A stretch of DNA of 64,000 bases, taken from positions 952,001 to 1,016,000 of the forward strand of contig NZ_AP017368.1 in NCBI RefSeq assembly GCF_002355955.1. The letters are read 5' to 3'. The notes beneath the pieces were generated by a model. It was not told the origin of the DNA. It made no database searches and saw only the letters and a list, made by a program, of their open reading frames with translations. The position numbers were made by a program, and so were the translations under genes. The stretch is from Candidatus Desulfovibrio trichonymphae (GTDB lineage Bacteria > Desulfobacterota > Desulfovibrionia > Desulfovibrionales > Desulfovibrionaceae). Below, in pieces: positions 18,866 through 28,617 of this stretch. Positions within the stretch are counted from its first letter, which is position 1, and each line of letters begins with the position of its first letter.

Positions 18866-19774
18866 ATGTCACGGACAGAAACATCGGCCGGGTCGGATGA
18901 AGCGGAAAAAAACACAGGATGGCATGCGCGCAGGGGGCGTTTGCTCACGCCGTCAGCCCCCTTCGGGGTCATGGGCATTGTCAATCTGACGCCAGATTCT
19001 TTTTACGACGGCGGTGCGCACGCAACAGCTGAGGCCGGCATCGCCCACGCTTTACGCCTTGTCGCCGAGGGCGCGGACATTGTGGACATCGGGGCCGAGA
19101 CAACAAAACCGGGGGCTAAAGAACTTGCGCCGAGGGAAGAACAGTCCCGCCTGTTGCCCGTACTGGCCGCCCTACGCCGGACAACCCCGGACATTACGGT
19201 TTCGGTTGACACCTATCACGCGGGCACAGCCGCCGCCGCACTTGATCTGGGCGCGACCGTTGTTAACGACATTTCCGCCTGTGCGTTTGACCCGGAGCTG
19301 TTGGATGTGCTTGTTCAATACAAGCCAGGCTATGTGCTCATGCACAGCCGGGGATGCCCAAAAAACATGCAGCACAATCCGCGTTATGACAACGTGCGCC
19401 GTGAGGTCACGACGTTTTTTGAACGCGAACTGACGCGTCTGACAGGGGCTGGTCTGCCTGAGGACCGTATTGCGCTTGACCCCGGTATAGGCTTTGGCAA
19501 AACACTTGCCCACAATACGGCATTACTGGCCCATCCTGAAGACTGGCTTTCTTTCGGCAGGCCGGTGCTTGCAGCTTTGTCCATGAAGTCTGTTTTCGGC
19601 GACCTGCTGTATCTTCCCACAGCCGCGCGCGGCGCTGCCACGCAGGTGGCCACCGCCCTGCTCTGGAGCAGGGGCGTGTTTTGGCACCGTGTGCACGATG
19701 TGACCGCCACCCGCCGCAGTCTTGTTCTGGCAGCTGCGTTGCGACCGCCTGAGAGGGAATGCGGCCGTGTTTGA
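18866..19774 (+). CDS. folP: Dihydropteroate synthase
   Basis: FolP condenses p-aminobenzoate with the pterin pyrophosphate in folate synthesis, and is the sulfonamide target. The 302-residue product has MGIVNLTPDSFYDGG (pterin site), VDIGAETTKPGA, SVDTYHAGTAAAALDLGA, VVNDISA, LDPGIGFGKT and the C-terminal RVHDVTATRRSL, in family order. I chose ATG 18866, with GAGAGGAAAGG upstream. An ATG at 18821 overlapping the ftsH stop is possible but has no ribosome-binding site. It overlaps the following cdaA by eight bases, indicating translational coupling. Confidence 0.94.
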   Translation: MSRTETSAGSDEAEKNTGWHARRGRLLTPSAPFGVMGIVNLTPDSFYDGGAHATAEAGIAHALRLVAEGADIVDIGAETTKPGAKELAPREEQSRLLPVLAALRRTTPDITVSVDTYHAGTAAAALDLGATVVNDISACAFDPELLDVLVQYKPGYVLMHSRGCPKNMQHNPRYDNVRREVTTFFERELTRLTGAGLPEDRIALDPGIGFGKTLAHNTALLAHPEDWLSFGRPVLAALSMKSVFGDLLYLPTAARGAATQVATALLWSRGVFWHRVHDVTATRRSLVLAAALRPPERECGRV

Positions 19775-20501
19775 TTCTCTCGTCTTTGGCTGGCGCGATC
19801 TTTTCGACATCGCCCTTGTCAGTGCGCTACTGTATCAAGTTATCCAGCTTGTGCGCGGTTCACGCGCTTTTGCTGTGCTGACGGGTCTTGGACTTTTGAC
19901 GCTTTTGTATTTTATGTCCAGCTCCTTGGGACTGTATACGCTTACTTGGCTTTTACAACATGTCTTCGGCTCCCTGTTTATTCTTATTGTGGTCATCTTC
20001 CAGGGGGACATACGGCAGGCGCTCGGAGAAATCGGCATGCATCGACTCTTCAAGCGGCATGAACTTCAGCAGGGCGGCATAGAAGAAGTTGTCATGGCCT
20101 GTCAGGAGATGGCGCGTCTGCGTGTGGGAGCGCTTATTGTTATTGAGCGCAGCATGCGCCTTGGCGACATGATTGAACGCGAGGGTGTGCGTGTGGACGC
20201 CCAGCTCTCACGCCGTTTGCTGATGAATATTTTTCATCCCAAAGCTCCTCTGCACGACGGCGCTGTGATTATCAGCGCCGGGCGGATCATGGCCGCAGCC
20301 TGCATTCTGCCTCTGGCCGTAGCCAAGGGGCAGAGCTTCGGCACACGCCACCGCGCCGCCCTGGGCATCACGAAAGAGAGCGACGCGGCAGCTGTGGTTG
20401 TTTCAGAAGAACGCGGCGAAATTTCGCTGGCCATACGGGGCGAGCTGCTGCTCACCCAAGACGCCACACGTTTGAGGCAGAAACTCAATGACATTTTTTA
20501 G
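19767..20501 (+). CDS. cdaA: Membrane diadenylate cyclase CdaA
   Basis: CdaA makes the second messenger c-di-AMP from two ATP. The 244-residue product has hydrophobic helices in its first ~85 residues, then the DAC catalytic domain with the diagnostic DGA at about 164-166 and RHR at 194-196 (RHRAALGITKESDAA). The start is GTG 19767 with GAGAGGGAA upstream, overlapping the end of folP. Partners CdaR and GlmM follow immediately, reproducing the cdaA-cdaR-glmM module best known from Firmicutes, in which both partners bind and modulate the cyclase. Confidence 0.93.
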   Translation: MFDSLVFGWRDLFDIALVSALLYQVIQLVRGSRAFAVLTGLGLLTLLYFMSSSLGLYTLTWLLQHVFGSLFILIVVIFQGDIRQALGEIGMHRLFKRHELQQGGIEEVVMACQEMARLRVGALIVIERSMRLGDMIEREGVRVDAQLSRRLLMNIFHPKAPLHDGAVIISAGRIMAAACILPLAVAKGQSFGTRHRAALGITKESDAAAVVVSEERGEISLAIRGELLLTQDATRLRQKLNDIF

Positions 20502-21471
20502 ACACCCGCAGTTGCCCCATCTGTTTTCACTGGTTGTCGCCGTTCTTACGGCTATCTGCTTATGGTATGTGGTGAGCGTGCGCGAAAGGCTGGAAGCCCA
20601 GGTTGAGGTGAGTATAGATTATTTCGGCATTCCACCGGGCCTTGTCGTCACAGACGGCTTGATCAGCAAGGTTGTCGTGCGTCTTCGCGGTCCTGAAATC
20701 CTGTTGCGTTCCGTCACCCAGCAACGGCTGGTTCGGGCTGTAAACATTGCCTCCATCAAGAAGGGCGTTACCGTTGTGCCTCTGAGCAGCGACACGATGG
20801 GGCCGAGCTTCCGGGCATTTGAGATTGTAGACATTCAACCTACGCGCATTGTGATCAATGCGGACAATTTGACTGAACGCAGCGTGCCATTGCGCCCCAT
20901 TCTGAATTCGCCCCTGCGCAACGGAGCCCTGACGGTGGGCAACGTCAGCGTGACGCCGGCCTCTGTTCTTCTGCGCGGGCCTGAGAGGGTTGTTTCGGCC
21001 ATTTCCAGCCTGCCGCTGACCATCATGCTTGATCCCCAGGCTACGGGCGACACGGTGAGTAAAAACATCGTCCTTGATACGCCGAGCCTGGTTACAGCGG
21101 TGCCTTCTTCCGTACAGGTGCGGTACACCATAACGAGCGGACGCACCGTACTTTTGCGCCAGTGCAAGGTAAACCTGTTTACGGAAAACAGCCAGCTTTA
21201 TGACATCAGCCCGACAGTAATAACCGTGCTTGTGGAAGTGCCGGAGGCATTGAGCAAAAATACAAGTTACCTCGGGCAATTAGATGTCAACGTTGTGCCG
21301 CCGTCGATTGAACCGGGGCAAAAAGCCAAGGCTGACCTGCGTTTTCGTTTGCCCGCAGGGATGACGCTCTTGAATCCGCCGGCGGAACAAGTTATGATAG
21401 TCCGTAAAAATATCAACCCAATGGCAGGAAACGTTGATGCTGATGAGCATTCTGCCGGCGGAGGAGAGTGA
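20488..21471 (+). CDS. cdaR: YbbR-domain regulator CdaR
   Basis: A 327-residue YbbR-domain protein. One N-terminal transmembrane helix ([20 protein letters not shown]) is followed by three or more extracytoplasmic YbbR repeats with the characteristic [23 protein letters not shown] and [10 protein letters not shown] strands. In characterised bacteria CdaR binds CdaA and tunes c-di-AMP synthesis. It overlaps cdaA by 14 bases, and its TGA overlaps the glmM ATG. Function is inferred from domain and neighbours. Confidence 0.88.
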   Translation: MTFFRHPQLPHLFSLVVAVLTAICLWYVVSVRERLEAQVEVSIDYFGIPPGLVVTDGLISKVVVRLRGPEILLRSVTQQRLVRAVNIASIKKGVTVVPLSSDTMGPSFRAFEIVDIQPTRIVINADNLTERSVPLRPILNSPLRNGALTVGNVSVTPASVLLRGPERVVSAISSLPLTIMLDPQATGDTVSKNIVLDTPSLVTAVPSSVQVRYTITSGRTVLLRQCKVNLFTENSQLYDISPTVITVLVEVPEALSKNTSYLGQLDVNVVPPSIEPGQKAKADLRFRLPAGMTLLNPPAEQVMIVRKNINPMAGNVDADEHSAGGGE

Positions 21472-22826
21472 TGGTGGCTGAACGCTTTTTCGGCACAGAC
21501 GGCCTGCGCGGTACGGTCAACGCCGCCCCCATGACCGTGGACGTGGCTTTGCGTCTTGGCATTGCCGCCGGGATGCGTTTCAGGCGCTGGACGGCGCCCC
21601 ATAAGGTGGTGATAGGCAAAGACACGCGGCTTTCCGGCTATATGTTTGAATCCGCGCTCACATCCGGCCTGTGCGCGGCCGGCATGCACGTCATCATGAC
21701 GGGACCTTTGCCGACGCCGGCCATTTCCTTTCTCACGCGCAGCATGCGGGCCGACCTCGGCGTGGTGATTTCCGCCTCCCACAACCCTTTCTACGACAAC
21801 GGCATCAAATTTTTTGACGCGGACGGCTACAAGCTCTCGGATCAGATCGAAAATGAAATCGCCGAGATGGTGCTCAATACGGACATGGCCTGGTCCTGGC
21901 CGGACGCACGCTATGCCGGGCGGGCCACAAAAATTGAAGACGCCGGCGGCCGGTATATTGTCTACATCAAGAGTTCCTTCCCGGCCCACCTTACCCTCTC
22001 CGGCATGCGCGTCGTGGTGGATTGCGCCAACGGCGCGAGCTACAAGGTTGCCCCGCTTGCCCTAGAAGAGCTTGGAGCTGAAGTTTTCCGTCTGGGAACA
22101 GAGCCAAACGGCGTCAACATCAATGATCACTGCGGGTCGCTTGTTCCGGATGTGGTGGCTGCCAAAGTGCGTGAAGTGCGCGCTGATGTAGGGCTGGCGC
22201 TCGACGGAGATGCTGATCGCCTGATTGTCGTGGATGAACACGGCGCAGTTATTGACGGTGATCAGCTTATGGCAATCTGCGCGCAGTCCATGATGGCACG
22301 CGGCGAGTTGCCGGGCAATCTGCTGGTGTCCACGGTTATGAGCAATATGGCATTGGAAATTTTTATGGACGAGCACGGCGGAAAGCTTTTGCGCACTACA
22401 GTGGGCGACCGTTATGTGGTTGAGGCCATGCGCCGTGAAGACGCGATGCTTGGCGGCGAACAGTCCGGCCATTTGATTTTTCGCCGTTACAGCACTACGG
22501 GCGACGGCTTGCTGGCTGCCCTGCAGATTTTGCGCATTATGCGTGAAAAAGAAAAACCTCTTTCTGAACTCGCCGGTTTGTTGACGCTCCTCCCGCAGGA
22601 ACTGGTGAATGTGCGGGTGGAAAAACGTCTGCCCTTTGAAGAGCGCCCCGCCATAGGCAAGGCCGTGGCGCAGGTGGACAAGGCGCTCGCCGGTCGTGGC
22701 AGGGTGCTTTTGCGTTATTCCGGAACTGAGGCACTTTGCCGCATCATGGTGGAGGGAGAAGACGAAGACAAGGTCAAGGAGTACGCCGCGCAACTGGCCA
22801 AAGTGGTTGTTCGGGAGCTGTGCTAG
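21471..22826 (+). CDS. glmM: Phosphoglucosamine mutase
   Basis: GlmM interconverts glucosamine-6-phosphate and glucosamine-1-phosphate for UDP-GlcNAc and peptidoglycan synthesis. The 451-residue enzyme has FGTDGLRG at the N-terminus. The phosphoserine loop [17 protein letters not shown] places the catalytic serine at about residue 103. The metal loop [14 protein letters not shown], the substrate loop [10 protein letters not shown] and the C-terminal phosphate-binding [15 protein letters not shown] are all present. The start is ATG 21471, one base overlapping the cdaR stop, with GGAGGAG upstream. It ends the ftsH operon; a hairpin lies about 120 bases on. Confidence 0.97.
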   Translation: MVAERFFGTDGLRGTVNAAPMTVDVALRLGIAAGMRFRRWTAPHKVVIGKDTRLSGYMFESALTSGLCAAGMHVIMTGPLPTPAISFLTRSMRADLGVVISASHNPFYDNGIKFFDADGYKLSDQIENEIAEMVLNTDMAWSWPDARYAGRATKIEDAGGRYIVYIKSSFPAHLTLSGMRVVVDCANGASYKVAPLALEELGAEVFRLGTEPNGVNINDHCGSLVPDVVAAKVREVRADVGLALDGDADRLIVVDEHGAVIDGDQLMAICAQSMMARGELPGNLLVSTVMSNMALEIFMDEHGGKLLRTTVGDRYVVEAMRREDAMLGGEQSGHLIFRRYSTTGDGLLAALQILRIMREKEKPLSELAGLLTLLPQELVNVRVEKRLPFEERPAIGKAVAQVDKALAGRGRVLLRYSGTEALCRIMVEGEDEDKVKEYAAQLAKVVVRELC

Positions 22827-22944
22827 ACACTTAACCCTATGATATAATCTAAAAAATTATAGAAGTACACTCATTCACTCCCCAAAAATCTTGACCGCAC
22901 CCGCTTATTGAGAATTACATCAAATTTCCCATAGAAAATCTGAC

Positions 22945-22973
22945 AACAGAGCAGCCACGGTAGCTGCTCTGTT
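22945..22973 (+). terminator. Probable terminator after glmM operon
   Basis: An 11-base perfect stem AACAGAGCAGC/GCTGCTCTGTT (22945-22955 and 22963-22973) with a seven-base loop, followed by a short T run. It lies between glmM and the next transcription unit. Confidence 0.65.
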
Positions 22974-23027
22974 TACCGCTGACATGGAGCAAGGCGATGC
23001 TCTCGCCGATTTTTTTGCCACTTTATA

Positions 23028-23056
23028 TTGACAGTATAACTGTTAATATATACTGT
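23028..23056 (+). promoter_or_regulatory. Promoter and palindromic operator of the MerR-type regulator
   Basis: A TTGACA -35 element at 23028-23033 overlaps a perfect dyad ACAGTATA...TATACTGT (23031-23038 and 23049-23056). A nested ACAGT-ATA-ACTGT palindrome is also present. The right arm contains the likely -10 (TATACT or TACTGT). This layout suggests autoregulation by the HTH protein that starts 50 bases downstream. Confidence 0.6.
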
Positions 23057-23106
23057 ATGCAAAACTACAGAGCTTATACCAACCTCTGACAGTACGGACT
23101 GCCATT

Positions 23107-23547
23107 ATGAGCAATAAAGTTTTCACATTAGACGAACTGTGTACCCTCACCGATTGCAGCAAAAGAACGGCGAGGTACTATATCCAGTTGGGCTTACTTT
23201 CCCGTCCTATCGGTGACGGCAGGGCAGCTCATTACACCGGCACACATCTTGGGCAGCTTCTCCAAATCAAAAAGCTGTCTGAAGCGGGAGTATCGCTGGA
23301 ACGCATACGTGAGGTATTGGCGGGAGAAAAATCTCCTGTTTCTCCCCGTAAGCGTCATCCCGGATCGGTTGAAGTGCGCAGCCATCTTTATGTCGCTCCC
23401 GGTATAGAGATACAAATTTCACCGGAAGAAGCGGGCATGACACCGGAACAAGTAAGGACTTTTGTCAGGGAAGCTATGGAGACAGCAAGTAGGGTATCGT
23501 CTGGGGTAACATACACAAAAAAGGCAGGGAATGAATATGAGATGTAA
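23107..23547 (+). CDS. MerR-family HTH transcriptional regulator
   Basis: A 146-residue regulator. The N-terminal MerR winged helix reads FTLDELCTLTDCSKRTARYY, then IQLGLLSRP and HYTGTHLGQLLQIKKLSEAGVSLERIREVL. The C-terminal ~65 residues lack metal-binding cysteines, so this is not a heavy-metal sensor; the ligand is unknown. It has its own dyad-containing promoter. Its end overlaps the start of the VIT/vWA gene it presumably controlled. The gene is intact although its neighbour is destroyed. Confidence 0.85.
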   Translation: MSNKVFTLDELCTLTDCSKRTARYYIQLGLLSRPIGDGRAAHYTGTHLGQLLQIKKLSEAGVSLERIREVLAGEKSPVSPRKRHPGSVEVRSHLYVAPGIEIQISPEEAGMTPEQVRTFVREAMETASRVSSGVTYTKKAGNEYEM

Positions 23548-25640
23548 AAAGGGACATGGAAACAGCGGGGAGGGGCAGTTGCTCTGCAATCAGTTCACAT
23601 GGAAGGCCGGCTTGACGGACTCATGTTGAGCATGACAGCACAACAGCGCTATTGCAATGAAACAGGAAAAAATTTGGAGATGCTCTACACCTTCCCGTTA
23701 GCATGGGGAGCAACGCTTATGGGCATGGATGTAGACATTGCCGGAAAACGTTTGCAGGCTACAGTGATTGAAAAAAAGAAAGCCCACCAACAGTATGAAG
23801 TGGAACAGTCCACTACTGGTCTGTATACAGCTATGCCCATTTGCTCCGCTTTGAACAAGGCCGGGTTCGGTTGAGCATCCCCACTGTCATCGCTCCACGC
23901 TATGGCGACGCACACCGGCAAGGTGGTCTGTCACCGCATGAGTCAGACAGCGTTGACCTGCTGGCGGAGTATCCCTTGACCCTCAAGGTTGATTTGTTGG
24001 GCTAGATTGCAAAGAGCACTGTGCATTCGCCAAGTCACAAAATCAGAACAGAGGCATCAGAGGAAGGCATGACAGTTTTTCTGGAATCCAACGCCGTGCT
24101 GGATCGTGATTTTGTCTGGATCGTGATTTTGTGCTGAACCTTGACGGCCTAACCGGACAGTCCTTTGCCAAAATTGCCCCCGATAGTGACGAATATATGG
24201 TGCTTGCCAGTTTTTTCCCTGAGTTGCCAGCGAAGGATGCACCTTTGTTGTTAAAAATACTGGTGGACTGTTCCGGTTCCATGAGCGGCAACAGCATCGA
24301 ATCGGCAAAATATGCGCTTGGATGTGCGGCATGAGATCAGGCAATTGTGCGTCTGCTCAACGGAAACCATTCATAAACTGTCCCTAGCAGTTGAGAATAC
24401 TGACGCTGATTTGAGAGGGCACGGAGATGGGAAATGCCCTGCTTGCCACATTCAAAGACATTGCTCCGCCGGAGGGCAAAGAGGCTGTACCCAGTGTGCT
24501 GCTTATTACCGATGGGGAAGTATGGGACGTGGACGGCGTTGTCCGGGCAAGCCTGAATTCTGGACAACGTATTTTTGCTGTTGGTGTTGGAAGCTCCCCG
24601 GCTGAAAGTCTTTTGCGCGATCTGGCTGAAAAAACGGGCGGAGCCTGTGAATTGGTTGCACCCAATGAAAATATTGCGGAAGCCACCATACGCATATTTC
24701 ACAGAATGCGCGGTGCAAAGAGCATTGATTTGCAGGTAGATTGGGGACAAAACCCTCTCTGGCAGTCTCCCGTGCCCCTCCGGTATATGACGGTGAAACG
24801 CTGCATATTTCTGCAAAATTTTCCAAAAAATCCGAATATGTTCCCGAACTAACATGGAAAAGTGACGGGAATAAGGGCATTGCCAAACCGGAAACTCTCA
24901 GTCAGTCTACAAATAAAGACATAGCCAGACTTGGCGGAGCAAAACAGATGCTGATCGCTGGCACCACGCAGGAAGCGGTAGCTCTTGCCCTGAAATATCA
25001 ATTGGTAAGTAGGCACAGTAATCTGTTTTTATTTAGTGCATGTCCGTGAAGATAAGAAGGTTGAGGGGCTGCCCGCTCTACAACAGGTGCCGCAAATGCT
25101 TGCCGCCGGATGGGGTGGCGTTGGGACAGTGACCGCAACTATAGCAACGAGATGTGATTTTGAGGAAGATTTTGACACCCCCGCCTTTTTTAGCAGGAAT
25201 GAAATACTGAGCGATATAAGAAAACATTCTGATTCATTAACTAGTCAGGTTGGCCTAGAATCACTTTGTGATGTTCTCAACTGCCTGAATAACGCGGTGC
25301 TGGCAGGCGCTGATTTTATGCAGGGGCTGTCCGACAGATTGAAATGCACACTGCTGGCAGTGATATAGCGGAATTTGTTGTGCACATCAGTGTACAGGAG
25401 GGCATAGCTTCTGAGCAGGTCTGGGTAATTGTTCTTGATTGGCCTGATTGATCGCTTGAAAAATATAGTAACGCCATGTCGCCAAGCGGCAAAACTTTTA
25501 CGGGAGCAGTTGCGCACAGTGGATGCTGTGGATGCTGTTGTAAAAGCATCTGTAATCAAGGAAATAACATCGCATTTTGACCATTGTAGGAATGACGACC
25601 ACGCGCTACGTAACGCCCACTCACGGACTGGCGAATAGCG
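23531..25640 (+). pseudogene. Broken VIT and von Willebrand A domain protein
   Basis: Fragments in several forward frames add up to one large protein. A VIT domain (HMEGRLDGLMLSMTAQQRY, ...LEMLYTFPLAWGATLMGMDV, IPTVIAPRYGDAHR, HESDSVDLLAEYPLTLKVDL) spans about 23.58-24.0 kb. A vWA domain spans about 24.1-24.7 kb, with the MIDAS-type KILVDCSGSMSGNSIESAKYAL and VPSVLLITDGEVWD. C-terminal segments (ARLGGAKQMLIAGTTQEAVALAL, QMLAAGWGGVGTV, LIDRLKNIVTPCRQAAKLLREQL) extend to about 25.64 kb. At least five frame changes or stops interrupt it. The start overlaps the MerR gene end, so the two formed a regulator-effector pair. The biochemical role of the family is unclear; vWA proteins usually mediate metal-dependent protein contacts. 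Confidence 0.85.
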
Positions 25641-26548
25641 TTTTTACGTATACCAAGATTTTTTACTTAGCATACTTGTGCGTCAGTATTGATAGCGCTA
25701 ACTGGCTAACTGATTTGACAGAATGAAAAATGCAGTTTACGCTGTCTATGTTGTCTGCTGCCGTTGGCTGTGGATTCGCCACAGCGCGATTTTGAACGGA
25801 ACAACTTGTTGCTTTTTTAAAAAAAATCTGTTACCCCTTTATGATGACGGGTGGAACAAGCCAGTTGTTAATATTCTGTCAGTGCCACAGCAACGACGCC
25901 TGAAGCAACGCAATATCACGACACTCAAGAGAATAATAAAACGAGTACCACTCTTAGTAAAATTCTGGAGTACCGCTGCCCACGTTGTAGTACATTTTCT
26001 GATAAGAATGAATGTAAAAATTTTTCGTTTTCTGTAATATCTAAATATAATAAAAAAGTTGGTATGGTAAACCGATAATAGTAAATGTGTGCAAATTTTA
26101 AAATCAAAGGGTGAGCCAAGCAGTAAGGAGAATACCAATTCATCCAATACAAGAACACAAAATAATAGTGCGAAAAAGCCTAAGTCTCAATACGGTAATA
26201 AGCTGCAAACTATAGATGATGCAACGCGAGAAATGGAAAGACAAAGAGATAGTATCATATCAGCATATAGGATATGTTGATCTTAGTAAGAAAGTGCTCT
26301 ATAAGCATCCGTTCACTTTTTCCTTTTCACTATTGCATACGTTTTAATACAGCCCTGAAAATCATTGAAGCTGAAGCCGCTACCAGCCAGCGCGCTGCTT
26401 CCACCACCGCGACTACCTGTAAAAGTAGACCGCAAATTATTTTATTTCAAACTGACCCACTACCCGGCCGGTCGGCCTCTTGCCCGCTGGCGCGCGCTCG
26501 TATACCATAAGTGCACAGTTAATCAATCATAATTGAAAGAGGAAAACC
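25641..26548. other. AT-rich stretch without recognisable genes
   Basis: About 900 bases, noticeably AT-richer than the flanks. Two short forward frames occur (25723-26037, 104 codons, and 26089-26280, 63 codons), but neither resembles a known family nor has a good ribosome-binding site. This is probably decayed or foreign DNA. The last bases carry AAAGAGGAAAA, the ribosome-binding site of the following hydrolase. Confidence 0.4.
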
Positions 26549-27175
26549 ATGCCTGTCGCCGCCTTTCCCCTCGGACCGCTGGAGACAAACAGCTACATTC
26601 TCCACAATGAAAGTCAGGCCGTTGCCGTTGATGTCGGCGGCCAGCCTGAAGGAATGATCGCCTGGCTTGCCGAACACAGGTTGCCGCTGGCCGCAATATG
26701 TCTGACCCATCTGCATTTTGACCACCTTTACGGCGTGGCGGCGCTTGCCGCGGCAACCAAACAGCCCGTGCACGCGCCTGCGGGCGACGGCGCTCTTGCT
26801 GAGACAGAATCAGCCCGAGGCGGGATATGGGGTTTCCCCCTTGTAGACCCCTTTGAAAGCCTGCCGTTGCCGGACGGACGGGGATCCTTCGGCGGCATGG
26901 ACTGCGAGATTCTTGAAACGCCAGGGCATACGCCGGGCGGGGTTTCCCTGTATTTTCCGGAACAAAAACTCGTTTTTACCGGCGACACGCTCTTTTACCG
27001 TTCCATAGGACGTACGGATTTCCCCGGCGGAGACCACGCAACCCTGCTGCGTTCCATTCACGAAAAGCTCTTCACGCTGCCGACAGAAACAAAAGTTTTT
27101 CCCGGTCACGGTCCCGCAACAACAATCGGCGATGAACGCGTCAATAATCCCTTCTGCGGCGACTACGCCCAATGA
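26549..27175 (+). CDS. Metallo-beta-lactamase-fold hydrolase (glyoxalase II-like)
   Basis: A 208-residue MBL-fold protein with the metal motif THLHFDHLYG at about residues 53-62, GHTPGGVSLYFPEQKLVFTGDTLF (second His and bridging Asp) and PGHGPATTIGDE (last His). This set binds two metals. It resembles the short YcbL/GloB-like hydrolases that act on thioesters, but the substrate cannot be deduced. A four-base ATGA overlap couples it to the next flavin reductase gene. Confidence 0.9.
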   Translation: MPVAAFPLGPLETNSYILHNESQAVAVDVGGQPEGMIAWLAEHRLPLAAICLTHLHFDHLYGVAALAAATKQPVHAPAGDGALAETESARGGIWGFPLVDPFESLPLPDGRGSFGGMDCEILETPGHTPGGVSLYFPEQKLVFTGDTLFYRSIGRTDFPGGDHATLLRSIHEKLFTLPTETKVFPGHGPATTIGDERVNNPFCGDYAQ

Positions 27176-27780
27176 GCGCTGTAACACTTTTGTGCAGCCC
27201 AAGGCCTGGAGGCGTGAGCGACACTGCAGCTCGCATTTTTGCCGAAGGCGCGGCAGAGGCAGGCGTCGGCATGCGGCCTGTCGCCTTGCGCGACTACAGC
27301 ATACTGCCATGCACCGGGTGCAGAAAGTGCGCGCCGCCGCCGCATTCGTGCCGGATTGCGGCACCAACCGCCTGCCGGCCGGACCAGACGGAAGAGATCT
27401 TTGCCCTGCTGCGGAGCGCGCCGCTTGTTTTCATTGCCGCGCCCGTCTATTTTTATGCCCTGCCGTCCCATTTCAAGGCCTTCATTGACAGAAGCCAGCG
27501 TTTTTGGGCCGCGCGGGGACAGAGTCCGCAGCAGCGGCAGAACGCCGTTGTCGCAGCGCTGACGGCAGGCAGAAAACACGGCAGACGACTGTTTAGCGGC
27601 TCCCTGCTTACGCTCGGATATTTTCTGCGCGCGCTTGGGGCTGAATTGCGACAAACGCGCTTGCTGCGCGGCCTTGAAGACCCCAAGGATCTTTTGCGGC
27701 GCAGGCGGGCCTGCGCCTGTCTGCGCGATCTTGGCCGCAACTGGGGGCAGTGGGCGGCCGGGATGCGCGAAAATACATAA
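27172..27780 (+). CDS. Flavodoxin-fold NADPH-dependent FMN reductase-like protein
   Basis: A 202-residue protein of the NAD(P)H-dependent FMN reductase/flavodoxin-like fold. It begins VTLLCSPRPGGVSDTAARIF (phosphate-binding loop of the FMN site), has a cysteine pair in LPCTGCRKC, and has the APVYFYALPSHFKAFIDRSQRF block seen in iron-sulfur-flavoprotein-like reductases. The C-terminal third is arginine-rich. It overlaps the upstream hydrolase by four bases. Cellular role unknown. Confidence 0.82.
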   Translation: MSAVTLLCSPRPGGVSDTAARIFAEGAAEAGVGMRPVALRDYSILPCTGCRKCAPPPHSCRIAAPTACRPDQTEEIFALLRSAPLVFIAAPVYFYALPSHFKAFIDRSQRFWAARGQSPQQRQNAVVAALTAGRKHGRRLFSGSLLTLGYFLRALGAELRQTRLLRGLEDPKDLLRRRRACACLRDLGRNWGQWAAGMRENT

Positions 27781-27798
27781 TCCATCACAGCTACGGAC

Positions 27799-28544
27799 AT
27801 GATTCCAAACAGACTGCGTCTTTTGTGGCGCAATATGGGACTCGGACAAACGCGTTGCGCAAACTGTCTCGCTCCATTCACGCCGGCGGCCCCCTCAAAT
27901 GCGCTTGATGCGCCGAAAAACGGCCCGGCCGGCGTTGCGGCGCCGTTGTGCCCGCAGTGCTCCATCCTGTTCACGCCCTACAAAGGCCCGCGTTGCCCTT
28001 ACAAACAGACCCGGTGCCGTGCGCCTTCTGCCGGCAAAATCCGCCATCCTGGGATAGCATTGCCGCATACGGCCTCTATCAGAGCACACTACGCGACGCG
28101 CTGCTCAGACTCAAATTCGACGGCGCGCTGTTTTTAGCGCCCCTGCTCGGCGCCTGCCTGCTTGAAGCCTCCTGCTGTCTGCCGCGGCCGGACGCGCTGA
28201 CGGCCGTGCCGCAGCATCCCGTGCATCTGCGCAGACGTGGATTCAATCAGGCCCACGAGCTGGCAAAGGCCCTGCACAAATTTTCCGGCATCCCCCTGCA
28301 AACGGAACTGCTGCGCCGCCGTGCGCCGCATATTCCGCAAACAGGCCTCTCCGCCGCTGAACGCCGACGCAACAAACGCCATGCATTTCACGCCCCAGCG
28401 GCAGCGAAGGATATGCGCGTCTGGCTTATTGACGACGTGATGACAACAGGCATTACCCTGTCGGCGGCAGCGCACGCCCTGTGCGCTGCCGGCGCGCAGG
28501 GAATATATGTTCTCATTGTGGCCAGAACGCCCCTGCACAGCTGA
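27799..28544 (+). pseudogene. comF: Frameshifted ComF family phosphoribosyltransferase
   Basis: The N-terminal zinc-ribbon half (CANCLAPF...CPQCSILFTPYKGPRCP) reads in one frame from the ATG at 27799. The C-terminal half (DPVPCAFCRQ...WDSIAAYGLYQSTLRDALLRLKFDG, the RRGFNQAHELAKAL block and the PRPP-binding VWLIDDVMTTGITLSAAA) reads in another. The change occurs near 27990-28015, where a few residues between the zinc-binding cysteines seem deleted. ComF proteins link DNA uptake or other roles to a PRTase fold. A single small deletion explains the break. A free C-terminal product from 27948 is possible but would lack the zinc ribbon. Confidence 0.8.
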
Positions 28545-28617
28545 CAGGACAGCGCAATTCTGCTAGTATGCAACTTCGCTTCCACTTTACTGCACTCTAC
28601 AAACACCAGAGGGTTGT

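Noticed and set aside
25723-26037. Possible 104-residue protein in the AT-rich stretch
   Set aside because: No ribosome-binding site and no family resemblance; low-complexity aromatic/basic composition suggests chance coding in decayed DNA.
27948-28544. Treating the ComF C-terminal half as an independent intact gene
   Set aside because: The first residues of that frame (PAVLHPVHALQRP) are the out-of-frame reading of the zinc ribbon, so the true gene is frameshifted.
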